This document shows, one piece after another, positions 16,552-24,280 of a DNA stretch of 38,829 nucleotides. Origin of the DNA: an uncultured Lachnospiraceae bacterium (GTDB taxonomy: Bacteria; Bacillota; Clostridia; Lachnospirales; Lachnospiraceae); contig CAJUQZ010000023.1 in NCBI GenBank assembly GCA_910588755.1, forward strand, positions 1 through 38,829, given 5' to 3'. Each line of letters opens with the position of its first letter. The first letter of the stretch is position 1. The translations under genes were made by a program, and so were the position numbers. The notes below the pieces were generated by a model. It was not told where the DNA came from, searched no databases, and saw nothing but the letters and a program-made list of their open reading frames with translations.

Positions 16552-19323
16552 CTAAAACTTTTCAATCACTGTCTCGGCTTCCTCACCTGCCGCCTGCTTG
16601 TAATACTGGTCACACCGGTACAGATATTCCTTTGCCGCCTTGTCCTTGCGGTACTGCTTGAGCACCTCTACGAACACGAGCCGCGCCTCATAAAACTTCC
16701 TGGCCACAAACAGTCCCACGCCTTTTTCAAACAAATGTTTTGTCTGTTCTTTGCAGTAAAAGTCCTCCTCGCTGTCCCCGTCATATACGTCATACACCCG
16801 CTCGTACGTGTCGTTTGCCGTCAGATAGATATTGCCAAGGTATCGGGCATGATAGTGCTCCTCAAACGCCGGGATCTGCTTATATACCAGATGCGTGACC
16901 AGTATGTGGGCGCCGTAGCGGTCGCCCTTTAAGCGCAGCGCCTTTGCCAGATCCGCATGCGCGGAGATCGCGGCGGCCTCCATGCGCTGCTCATGCCCTA
17001 TGACGCCGATCATCACCTGCCCGTAGCTGATGGCAATGGTCCTGCCTGGAAATGTCATGCCGCTTCCCGGCAGGAAGGTTCCCGGCATCTGCTGGCGCAT
17101 CAGGTGCTGCATGTCGATCGCCGCGTCAAGCGCTTCCTGGCTCCCTGCTGTGAACAGGGCGGTCAGCCCGGTATCCTCGAAATGCTCGACCAGGCCGGAA
17201 TGGCGGTTGATTGGCTCCACGAGAATGGAGAGCACCTTGTTGATATCCTTGTACACCTGCTCCGCGGAGAACGAGACGCTCTGTTTGGGATAGTCGATCG
17301 CGTGCAGCGACAGAATCGTAAAGGCCCCCGTCATCTGGTCCCCCAGCTTCACCTCCTGAATCGATTCTTTCCCTAAGAGGTCGAGAATCTTCGCGGGAAT
17401 AAACTTGTAATAGCCGTCCGAGATGCCCTTGATATCCTGTACATACTTTGCCAGTTCAACAGACATTTGGTTAAAAGCCTGGGAGATATCCGCCACCTCG
17501 TCCTGCCCGCGCACCGACACCGTGACCCCCAGATCGCCCGCCGCAAGCTTTCCGGCGCATTCCTTTAAGGACTTTAGCGGGCGCAGGAAAATATAGAGAA
17601 TCACCATCAGCGCCGCTGTCAATGCCAGCAGCAGTATGGAGGAAGCGCTCTTGAGGTTCTGCTGGTAATACCACACCTGGTAATCCTGTATGTTTCCGTC
17701 CACGGATACGGCGAGCACCCCGTACTTTGTCCCGTCCCCAAGCACCAGCGGAACATACTGGTTCACCCGCTTGCCGTTCCGGTCCTCGTCGGTCTTGTTG
17801 ACAATCTCACTGGAATCATATGCCTGGTAAATCTTTTGCAGGACCTCACCCGTATATACCCACTCCACCGGGACGCCTATGTACTCTGACATGGACTCGC
17901 TGACATACAACTTTCCTTCCTCATCGGCCCGGAAGATACTGTATACGTACATACACAGCTCGCCCTGTCCCTTTCCCTCATTGATGCTGCGGTGGCTTAG
18001 CATGATGGCGCGGTCCCCGGAGGGAAATGCCTGCATATCGCTCTCAATGTTGTGTATGATATCCTCCTGCAGCAGCTTTCCAAGCGCGGACAGCGCGTTG
18101 GTCTGGTTCTGCTCGAGCTGTTCCCGCATGGAGATGCCTACCCAGTACTCCAGGAAGCGGTCCATCACGAAGAGCCCCAGCAGGAACAACACGCAGAGCC
18201 GCACCAGTATTGTCTGAAAATGATATTTGACGCGCGCTGTCCAGTAGGCCGCAAGCACCGCCGCGACAAGCAGGATTCCCACGTATGCCCACACCATGCG
18301 GTGAAAGACCGCGGAAACGGTAACGCTAATCTCGTCGATGTCCTGATGGGTCCCCCCCTGATAAGAGCAGACAGAGACAATCCCGGTCGCGTCCTCCACA
18401 CCGGCACAGAAGCCGTCCTTTGTGCAGTCAATGCTTAGCATGTTCTGAAACGTAAATTCCGGGTCCCGCTTTTGAATCTCCTCCTCCGAAAACACGACGC
18501 GCGAGGTCTGTTCTGACAGATCAATATAGCGGATACACTTCTCCTCATAGTCCAGGACATAGGCTCCTGTCCCGTCGTCCGACAGGCTTTTGAATACGCC
18601 CTCTCTGCCGCTGATCCCGGTAATCCACAGGTCTTCCTCCCCGCCAATTCTTCTGGCGCGTACCTCCCCTGCGTAGTCCATCCATAAGAGCACCTGTTCC
18701 CGGCTCAAAAAGAACTGGGCATTCAGGTACGGATACTCCACATCCACTTCCTCGATGATTTCCTGGCTGCCGTTTGGGTCCATCGAGAAAAGCCTGGCAT
18801 TCCCGGTGCCCTCCTCAGAATTTGGAATCCCCACATAATAAAGATGGTCATCCCAGATTCGCTGTACTAACACCTGACTGTACTCTGCGACGGCCGATGT
18901 CAGGTCATAGCCGGTTTCCCTTAACTTTCCATGCGCAAAATCACACTGATACACTTTGATGCAAAACCCGTTCTTTGGCTCCACATAAATCTCCTCGACA
19001 AGCGCGTACGCGTTGTCCGCACCGTCAAAAAAAAGCTGGCAGATCACCCGGTATTTGTCTTTTTCATGCTTGTCACAGAGGATCACCTCGCCTTTTTCCC
19101 CCGCGGGGTCGGAACGGATAATCTTTAAATCTTCATTTTTTCCCCGGTCCACATAGTACAGATACCCGTTTTGCAAGTGTATCTGTTCGATATAATTCAA
19201 TTGAATGGTCCGCCCATACAAGGTGACTGCCACAAGCGCAAGGACTGCCGCCGCCACAATGCAAATAATGCCCTGGTACAATTTACCCTGGTAAATTGTA
19301 TCATTTTTACTCTTTTTATTCAT
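16552..19323 (-). CDS. Four-TM receptor with HAMP and degenerate nucleotide-cyclase domain
   Basis: A 923-residue membrane protein. TM1 is about 17-36; an outside domain (40-340) with repeated YLYYVDRG / LYYVGIP / YVLDYEEK blades looks like a beta-propeller; TM2 344-362 and TM3 371-389 follow; a second outside region (about 395-560) is Cache-like; then TM4 561-581, HAMP 581-632, a class III cyclase fold (660-848) and a TPR-like tail (861-910). In the cyclase domain the two metal-binding Asp positions appear lost: the FADI-type strand reads ILSLH (670-674) and the GDG turn reads EDTG (716-719). It is therefore probably inactive as a cyclase and may signal by conformation. ATG 19323 (GGGG 7 nt upstream) is preferred over TTG 19419. 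It lies between the PAAR-like and cargo genes of the CIS operon. Confidence 0.85.
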   Translation of the reverse strand: MNKKSKNDTIYQGKLYQGIICIVAAAVLALVAVTLYGRTIQLNYIEQIHLQNGYLYYVDRGKNEDLKIIRSDPAGEKGEVILCDKHEKDKYRVICQLFFDGADNAYALVEEIYVEPKNGFCIKVYQCDFAHGKLRETGYDLTSAVAEYSQVLVQRIWDDHLYYVGIPNSEEGTGNARLFSMDPNGSQEIIEEVDVEYPYLNAQFFLSREQVLLWMDYAGEVRARRIGGEEDLWITGISGREGVFKSLSDDGTGAYVLDYEEKCIRYIDLSEQTSRVVFSEEEIQKRDPEFTFQNMLSIDCTKDGFCAGVEDATGIVSVCSYQGGTHQDIDEISVTVSAVFHRMVWAYVGILLVAAVLAAYWTARVKYHFQTILVRLCVLFLLGLFVMDRFLEYWVGISMREQLEQNQTNALSALGKLLQEDIIHNIESDMQAFPSGDRAIMLSHRSINEGKGQGELCMYVYSIFRADEEGKLYVSESMSEYIGVPVEWVYTGEVLQKIYQAYDSSEIVNKTDEDRNGKRVNQYVPLVLGDGTKYGVLAVSVDGNIQDYQVWYYQQNLKSASSILLLALTAALMVILYIFLRPLKSLKECAGKLAAGDLGVTVSVRGQDEVADISQAFNQMSVELAKYVQDIKGISDGYYKFIPAKILDLLGKESIQEVKLGDQMTGAFTILSLHAIDYPKQSVSFSAEQVYKDINKVLSILVEPINRHSGLVEHFEDTGLTALFTAGSQEALDAAIDMQHLMRQQMPGTFLPGSGMTFPGRTIAISYGQVMIGVIGHEQRMEAAAISAHADLAKALRLKGDRYGAHILVTHLVYKQIPAFEEHYHARYLGNIYLTANDTYERVYDVYDGDSEEDFYCKEQTKHLFEKGVGLFVARKFYEARLVFVEVLKQYRKDKAAKEYLYRCDQYYKQAAGEEAETVIEKF

Positions 19324-19363
19324 ATCTTTTCCCCAGAATCCATTCCTCTTGACGCCTGTATCC

Positions 19364-19399
19364 GCATCACTTTCGGAATTGCAGGAAAATAAGTGATGC
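19364..19399 (-). other. Intercistronic hairpin upstream of the receptor gene
   Basis: Perfect 9-bp inverted repeat GCATCACTT / AAGTGATGC with an 18-nt loop, about 40 nt before the receptor start, in a 146-nt spacer after the PAAR-like gene. No T-run follows. It may set the ratio of abundant tail parts to the membrane receptor. Confidence 0.45.
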
Positions 19400-19469
19400 A
19401 TCCTTGGAGAAATAGACAAGTCAGAATGCGTCAGTTATTTTTCTACAGTTCCTTCATTCCAGCAGCGCC

Positions 19470-19853
19470 CTACAGCTGCACCGTCTGGCAGCCTGAATTG
19501 GTAAACTGTATCATCCCGCCAAAGGCGCACATCAGTTTGCATTGATCGTTCAATGCCGGCTTTCCGCCCACCATTACCTGCGGTACGCCCGGCGCCCACG
19601 GCCCGGCCGGGACGGGGGTGCACGGCATCGGCGTCAGCGCCCCCATCGCCGCGGCTGTCGCTGCGGCCACCGCTGGATTGGCCATACTCTGGCACATGCC
19701 AAAGGGCATGATATTTACAAACGGTACATTGTCCGCGATTGATGCAAGCGGCATCGCAGACACTACCTGCGCTGTCGGCAGAACATTCAGCGTGGACGGC
19801 GCCATGCCAAAATTACAGCTCATCACAGCGCCTCCTGTCACACATAATCCCAT
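19470..19853 (-). CDS. DUF4280 PAAR-like spike-tip protein
   Basis: PAAR-like proteins cap the spike of contractile injection systems and can carry cargo. The 127-residue protein fits the DUF4280 pattern from end to end: GLCVTGGAVMSCNFG at the N-terminus, NIMPFGMCQSMANPAVAAAT, LTPMPCTPV..PW.PG, and a C-terminal CKLMCAFGGMIQFTNSG. The conserved Cys residues are present. ATG at 19853 has AGGAGG 8 nt upstream; longer readings are discarded. No extra effector domain is fused, so this is a stand-alone tip. It follows the beta-sandwich protein gene by 13 nt. Confidence 0.9.
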   Translation of the reverse strand: MGLCVTGGAVMSCNFGMAPSTLNVLPTAQVVSAMPLASIADNVPFVNIMPFGMCQSMANPAVAAATAAAMGALTPMPCTPVPAGPWAPGVPQVMVGGKPALNDQCKLMCAFGGMIQFTNSGCQTVQL

Positions 19854-19866
19854 CGTTTCATCCTCC

Positions 19867-20601
19867 TTATATGATATGGTTTTCCTTTGCCTGTATGATC
19901 GGTGTCTCTTTCTGCCGCACTTGTCCTGACTCCTCATAGGAGTAATACAGCTGGCATTCCTGCCCCGGCAGCTCCAAGAACAACATATAAAACGCCCCAT
20001 TTTCATCCGCGACGGTCTCCCACGCCGGGTAGATCACTGTATCCTTGATCTGGTAATCCCGGTCGAGCGGTTCCCTCAGCTGGTAAACCTCGGCGTCTTC
20101 CCCGCTATGTTTCAGGGCAAAGTAAACGCCTGACGAATCCTTCTTTTTGCGAATATACCAGAGTACGCCTGCGGTTTTGTGCTTCCTGTAAAAAGAGAGT
20201 TTCTCCTCCCCTTTTTTGTATCCGGCAAACAGGCGGCAGACTTCTCTCTCGTCCTCCATATGGAACCGCAGAATACTTCCCGGGGCGGCCTTCCCCCTGA
20301 CTGCGGTACAGCCTGCGCGCTGGGGATAGGATGGGGACGGATACATCAGTATGTCCTCCAGCTCCTCTCCCTGGTCTGGCTTCAGGCATATTTTCCTGGA
20401 CTGGTAAACGGGCGATTCCACTTCGAACTCAAGTTCTGGTGCGTCCACGTCGAGAAACAGGACATACCCCCCGCTCTTTTTCTCGATTTTCCCGCCGGAC
20501 AGGGAGTGAACCCGCACGCCTGACGACACGGGCTCCCCGGTCAGCGCATCTCTTAAGAGCACGGCCTTGGATAAGCGAATCCTTGTTTCCTGTAGCAGCA
20601 T
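19867..20601 (-). CDS. Beta-sandwich CIS accessory protein
   Basis: A protein of 244 residues starting MLLQETRIRLSKAVLLRDAL at ATG 20601, with AAGGAGG 6 nt upstream, immediately after the DUF4255 stop codon. The segment DALTGEPVSSGVRVHSLSGG, followed by GGYVLFLDVDAPELEFEVE, resembles a carboxypeptidase-regulatory or CNA-B-like beta-sandwich. The rest is also strand-rich with aromatic residues and ends with a segment like VADENGAFYMLFLELPGQE. Proteins of this general type often accompany DUF4255 proteins in CIS loci. The exact function is unknown; a structural decoration of the tail is inferred. Confidence 0.7.
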   Translation of the reverse strand: MLLQETRIRLSKAVLLRDALTGEPVSSGVRVHSLSGGKIEKKSGGYVLFLDVDAPELEFEVESPVYQSRKICLKPDQGEELEDILMYPSPSYPQRAGCTAVRGKAAPGSILRFHMEDEREVCRLFAGYKKGEEKLSFYRKHKTAGVLWYIRKKKDSSGVYFALKHSGEDAEVYQLREPLDRDYQIKDTVIYPAWETVADENGAFYMLFLELPGQECQLYYSYEESGQVRQKETPIIQAKENHII

Positions 20602-20602
20602 C

Positions 20603-21181
20603 TTATTCCTCCTTTCCGGCAAAGCGGTAATCGATCTCGCGCACCCTCGTCACGGACTTGAGCCTTGCGGACTGGATCTCCACAGGCCCTGCGGTGTAAA
20701 ACAGCGAGGTTCTGTACGCCGCGTTGGGCACTGTCCACAGCCGCAGTTTCTCTTCCAGTTCCAGGTCCTGCAGCTGAATCCGGATATTTTCCCTTGCCGA
20801 TCTTTCCACCGGCACAAAACTGTCTGCATCCATAATTGCATGGTCCCGAAATGTCTGGATAATTCTACCCATGATCTGGTGCTCCTGCGGAAAACGGTAT
20901 TTCAGATCGCTTTGCAGATAGAGCGTGAGCATATAGTACAGTGTCAGATACGTGGAGGGATACCGTTGGGTATTTCTGCCGATGTCCGTCATCTCGTGCG
21001 CCTGTATGGAGGTGTCCTCACGCACATCATACAGCCATATGCCCACTGCCAGATCCCCGTGGTCGTCCGGCGAACACAAACCGATCTGGTCGGGGCTGTT
21101 GAGGAGCTCCGGAACCAGCGCTTCCTTTAAGAGTGCAACCATCCCGTTTCCTGTATCTGCAATTTTGGTGTAATCCGACAT
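20603..21181 (-). CDS. DUF4255 (Pvc16/Afp16-like) tail terminator protein
   Basis: A 192-residue protein. The N-terminal pattern (VALLKEALVPELLNSPDQIGLCSPDD, then VGIWLYDVRED and STYLTLYYMLTLYL) matches the DUF4255/Pvc16 N-terminal domain, which caps the distal end of the CIS tube and sheath. ATG 21181 has AGGAAAGG just upstream. An in-frame GTG at 21235 lies in degenerate repeat sequence left over from the MORN gene tail and is not the likely start. It sits 130 nt after the MORN gene and 1 nt before the next gene. Confidence 0.88.
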   Translation of the reverse strand: MSDYTKIADTGNGMVALLKEALVPELLNSPDQIGLCSPDDHGDLAVGIWLYDVREDTSIQAHEMTDIGRNTQRYPSTYLTLYYMLTLYLQSDLKYRFPQEHQIMGRIIQTFRDHAIMDADSFVPVERSARENIRIQLQDLELEEKLRLWTVPNAAYRTSLFYTAGPVEIQSARLKSVTRVREIDYRFAGKEE

Positions 21182-21214
21182 AATCCTTTCCTCTCTCTCT
21201 GCCACCTGTGTCAC

Positions 21215-21504
21215 CGGGCCTTGCACACCCTCCACAGCGGGCGCTGTATCTGTGATTTGGCCATGCCACCCTGCACAATGACATACATTAACGCTGTATT
21301 CTTACCCGGCTTTATTCTCCCTGCACGATGGGTGTTGCAATTATATCCTGCACCGTGGGTTGTTCTCCCTCCACTGCTGGCGCTGAACCCGTATTCTGCA
21401 CCGGGGGTTGTTCTCCATCCACTGCTGGCGCCGGAACCGTATTCTGCACCGGATTTTGTTCACCCTCCGCGGAGGGCGCCGGAACGGACTCCGGCCCGGG
21501 ACTC
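21215..21504 (-). repeat. 48-bp tandem repeat at the 3' end of the MORN gene, running past its stop
   Basis: Clear 48-bp units at 21361-21408, 21409-21456 and 21457-21504, and a diverged one at 21313-21360, encode the 16-residue tail repeat (PAPAVxGEQPPVQ type). Degraded copies continue into the spacer beyond the stop at 21312, where another frame would read TAPAVEGVQGPVTQ. The array length may vary between strains. Confidence 0.75.
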
Positions 21505-23315
21505 TGCACGTCCTCCACCGAGACCACTTCGGCTGTGTCCGGCGGAATTAGCACGCTGTTCTTAAACGTCCCCTGCTCGAGAATCCTCCCAGTCATGGCA
21601 TCATAGAGTGTACCCTGCCCATTGTATGCCCCGTTGACAAAATCCCCCTCGTAGATCAGGTTGCCCCGCTCGTCCCACAGACTGCCAGAACCATAATACC
21701 AGCCCTTCAAAAAACCGCCCTCATAGATCAGGTTGCCGGTCTCTGCGTGATACAGCTTTCCCTGTCCATCATACAGGCCCTTGTAAAATCCCCCGTCATA
21801 CACGAGGTTCTCGGTCTCTGCGTCCGTGAGCTTCCCTGTGCCCTGATACAGGCCGTCCACAAAGCCGCCCTCGTAGACCGGAAACTCCTTTTCGGGGTCG
21901 TAACGCTTTCCCTCGCCGTTATAGAGGCCCGCCTGGAAATTTCCTTCATAGACCAGGATACCATTCTCATCGTAAGCCTTTCCGGAGCCTTCCTTCTGTC
22001 CCTTGACAAAGGCGCCTTCATAGACTAAATTCTCGCCCTCGTAGAGCTTTCCTTCCCCCTCATAGACATTCCCGGCAAAACCGCCTTCGTATAGTAATAT
22101 ATCTTCTTCGTACAGTTTGCCATTGCCGCTGTACGTGCCCTTGGCAAACTCCCCTTCATAGACCAGGTGGCCTTCTAGGTCGTACTCCGCGCCTGCGCCT
22201 TCCTTCTCCCCGCCTGCGAAGCTGCCAGTGTAGAGTACGGCGCCCTTTCGCTGGTCAAGCGGCTGTTCTGCGCTGCCCGCGACTATGTAAATCGTGCCCT
22301 CGCCCTCTCTTTTGCCATCCGCAAAGCTTCCCTCGTAGATGGTGCCGCCCGCCGCGTCAAGCTCAATTCCGCTGCCGGCCTTTTGGCCGTCTGCAAAACT
22401 GCCCGCATAGACAGGGCTGCCTTCTTGATATAAGATGCCTTCGCCTTCGTAGGCGTTGTCCGCGTTGACGGTTCCCTCATAGAGCATATTTCCGTCCTTG
22501 TCCGTCAGGACGACTTCCTTTAACAGCGGCTTTCCGTTCTCAAAGATGCCCTGGGCGATCACAGCGCCCGTCTCGTCGTAGAGGGTTCCCCTTCCCTCCG
22601 GCTCCCCGCTGGCAAAGGTCCCTACATAATTTTCCTGTCCGTTTGCATAGTACAGCGTGCCACTGCCCTCGTACAGGCCGTTCTTAAACGCACCCTGGTA
22701 AATCAGCCTGCCATCCCTGTCATAGAGGCACCCCTGCCCGTCGTACTGGTTGAGCAGAAAGGTTCCCTTATAACACAGCTGTGCGGAATCCTTATAGTAC
22801 AGCTCCCCCTCGCCCGAGTAGGCCTCCATCTCGAAGTTTCCTTCGTAGAGCAGCACACCCGCGTATGTATAAAGCTGTCCTTTTCCGCCGATCCTGCCGT
22901 CGTCCATCTTTCCCTTGAAGAGCAGCGTAGTGCCGTCCTCGCTCATCAGCTCCACCTTGCCGGAATAACCGATCATCTCGGGGGAATTGACCGCCATCGT
23001 CTTGGTGAAAAAAAGAGACACCAGCACAGGATTGAGCAGCCTGATATACAGAACCGGAAGTATGAACGCCGCGAGCATCACAAAGTAGACCATTCTCTTG
23101 AGCACGTAATAGCGCCCTACCGAAAAATAGTCCTGTATGGTCCGCTCCTTCTTCTTCTTTTTCTGGTTGATTCCCTTGCGGACATCACTTAAAACCTTCG
23201 AAGAAAAAGATTCCGGGCTGACCATGCGCTTTATTTTGCGGATGGCCACCTGAAGGGGCGCCGTTAAAATATGCGACAGTTTTCTCGCTGTACGTCCGAT
23301 TAGTCCGCCCTGCAT
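21312..23315 (-). CDS. Membrane-anchored MORN-repeat protein
   Basis: A 667-residue protein with a basic cytoplasmic N-terminus (residues 1-75, including KKKKKER), one long membrane segment (about 76-102) and then about 19 MORN-type repeats (pattern YEGxFxxGxxxGxGxLY), most with regular 23-25 residue spacing. The positive-inside rule puts the repeat domain outside the membrane. The C-terminal 70 residues are four 16-residue Pro/Gln/Val-rich repeats. ATG 23315 has AGGAGGG 8 nt upstream. MORN domains form elongated beta sheets that bind lipids or proteins. Placement between a membrane pseudokinase and the DUF4255 gene suggests a docking or cell-wall-spanning role for the injection system; that is inference. 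Confidence 0.88.
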   Translation of the reverse strand: MQGGLIGRTARKLSHILTAPLQVAIRKIKRMVSPESFSSKVLSDVRKGINQKKKKKERTIQDYFSVGRYYVLKRMVYFVMLAAFILPVLYIRLLNPVLVSLFFTKTMAVNSPEMIGYSGKVELMSEDGTTLLFKGKMDDGRIGGKGQLYTYAGVLLYEGNFEMEAYSGEGELYYKDSAQLCYKGTFLLNQYDGQGCLYDRDGRLIYQGAFKNGLYEGSGTLYYANGQENYVGTFASGEPEGRGTLYDETGAVIAQGIFENGKPLLKEVVLTDKDGNMLYEGTVNADNAYEGEGILYQEGSPVYAGSFADGQKAGSGIELDAAGGTIYEGSFADGKREGEGTIYIVAGSAEQPLDQRKGAVLYTGSFAGGEKEGAGAEYDLEGHLVYEGEFAKGTYSGNGKLYEEDILLYEGGFAGNVYEGEGKLYEGENLVYEGAFVKGQKEGSGKAYDENGILVYEGNFQAGLYNGEGKRYDPEKEFPVYEGGFVDGLYQGTGKLTDAETENLVYDGGFYKGLYDGQGKLYHAETGNLIYEGGFLKGWYYGSGSLWDERGNLIYEGDFVNGAYNGQGTLYDAMTGRILEQGTFKNSVLIPPDTAEVVSVEDVQSPGPESVPAPSAEGEQNPVQNTVPAPAVDGEQPPVQNTGSAPAVEGEQPTVQDIIATPIVQGE

Positions 23316-23379
23316 GCTTTATCCCTCCTGTCTAACAGTCCAAAATCACTTGCGACGCTTCCTAAGCGACTGTCCCTGC

Positions 23380-24273
23380 TCAATCGTTGGTTGCGGCTGT
23401 CTCGTCCGGCTGCCCGTCAAGCTGCAGCGTCCCGATCTGCTGAAAGGTAACGCCATTATCCGACAGCACCGGATTTGGCAGCGTCAGCAGCAGGTAAAGC
23501 GCCGCCGAGATGATCAGGGCCGCCGCAAGCACCGCCCGGATCTTTGGAAAAATCTCTTTGAGTTTCTCCCACGCGCGCCACCAGAACCGCCTTGGCTGCA
23601 GCTCCTGCCGCTCGCTCTTTGTCAGTACTACCTCATAGATATTGTCGTATGCTACATAGCAGTCCCACATGTAGGCAAAACGCCCCTCCTGCATGTCGCG
23701 GGCAAACTTTGTCAGCTCCCGCGCGCTCTTCTGCTCGAGTTCCCGGGCAAACAGATCCTGCACCAGTCCGCTGACGCGCCTGATGCAGTCCTTCTCCTGC
23801 ACCTGCCAGTAGTAATCCACCTCGGTGAAGAAATAGTTAAACCGAACGCTTAGGTCCTGATCCACGATGATATTATCTTTCCGTAGTACTTCATAAAGAA
23901 AGCATTCCGGCATATTTAATAGGAAAATCTGTGCAAAAATATTTTTCATCAACAGCAGGCGCTCCTGCAAACTGAAGTTTGCCCGCTCGATCACCTGCTG
24001 CAGCGTCTTTCCATCCGCATAGCCAAACACCACATAGTACCTGCCGTCCGCATTAAAGCTCGCATGCAGATCCTTAAAGGAAAAGTTTGTGTTGGCCTTG
24101 GTCGTCACCGGCACAAGCTTCCTTGCAAGCTCCAGGTCATTGACGCACGCAATCGTATATTTTGTGCCCTCCGCCACGTCGTCCGACGCGGTGTAGAGCT
24201 CGATGGCCCCGGAGCCTGTGGTCTTGATCTTGCTAATCAGCTCGTACTGCCTGCTCTGAAACTTAATTACCAT
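23380..24273 (-). CDS. Membrane pseudokinase (EssB/YukC-like layout)
   Basis: A 297-residue protein with an N-terminal kinase-like domain (about 5-225), a basic-aromatic stretch (RRFWWRAWEKLKE), one membrane helix (about 245-265) and a short outside tail. Kinase landmarks can be aligned but catalytic residues are lost: the strand-3 Lys position reads IAC (41-43), the HRDLKPDN loop reads YEVLRKDN (127-134) so the Asp is Val, and the DFG position reads FNYF (145-148). A hinge-like FGYADGKTL remains. Type VII secretion uses EssB/YukC with a similar pseudokinase-TM-outside layout; this may be an analogous adaptor for the CIS. ATG 24273 lies 7 nt after the upstream stop codon; a GTG at 24294 overlaps that gene. 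Confidence 0.78.
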   Translation of the reverse strand: MVIKFQSRQYELISKIKTTGSGAIELYTASDDVAEGTKYTIACVNDLELARKLVPVTTKANTNFSFKDLHASFNADGRYYVVFGYADGKTLQQVIERANFSLQERLLLMKNIFAQIFLLNMPECFLYEVLRKDNIIVDQDLSVRFNYFFTEVDYYWQVQEKDCIRRVSGLVQDLFARELEQKSARELTKFARDMQEGRFAYMWDCYVAYDNIYEVVLTKSERQELQPRRFWWRAWEKLKEIFPKIRAVLAAALIISAALYLLLTLPNPVLSDNGVTFQQIGTLQLDGQPDETAATND

Positions 24274-24280
24274 ATCCTGT

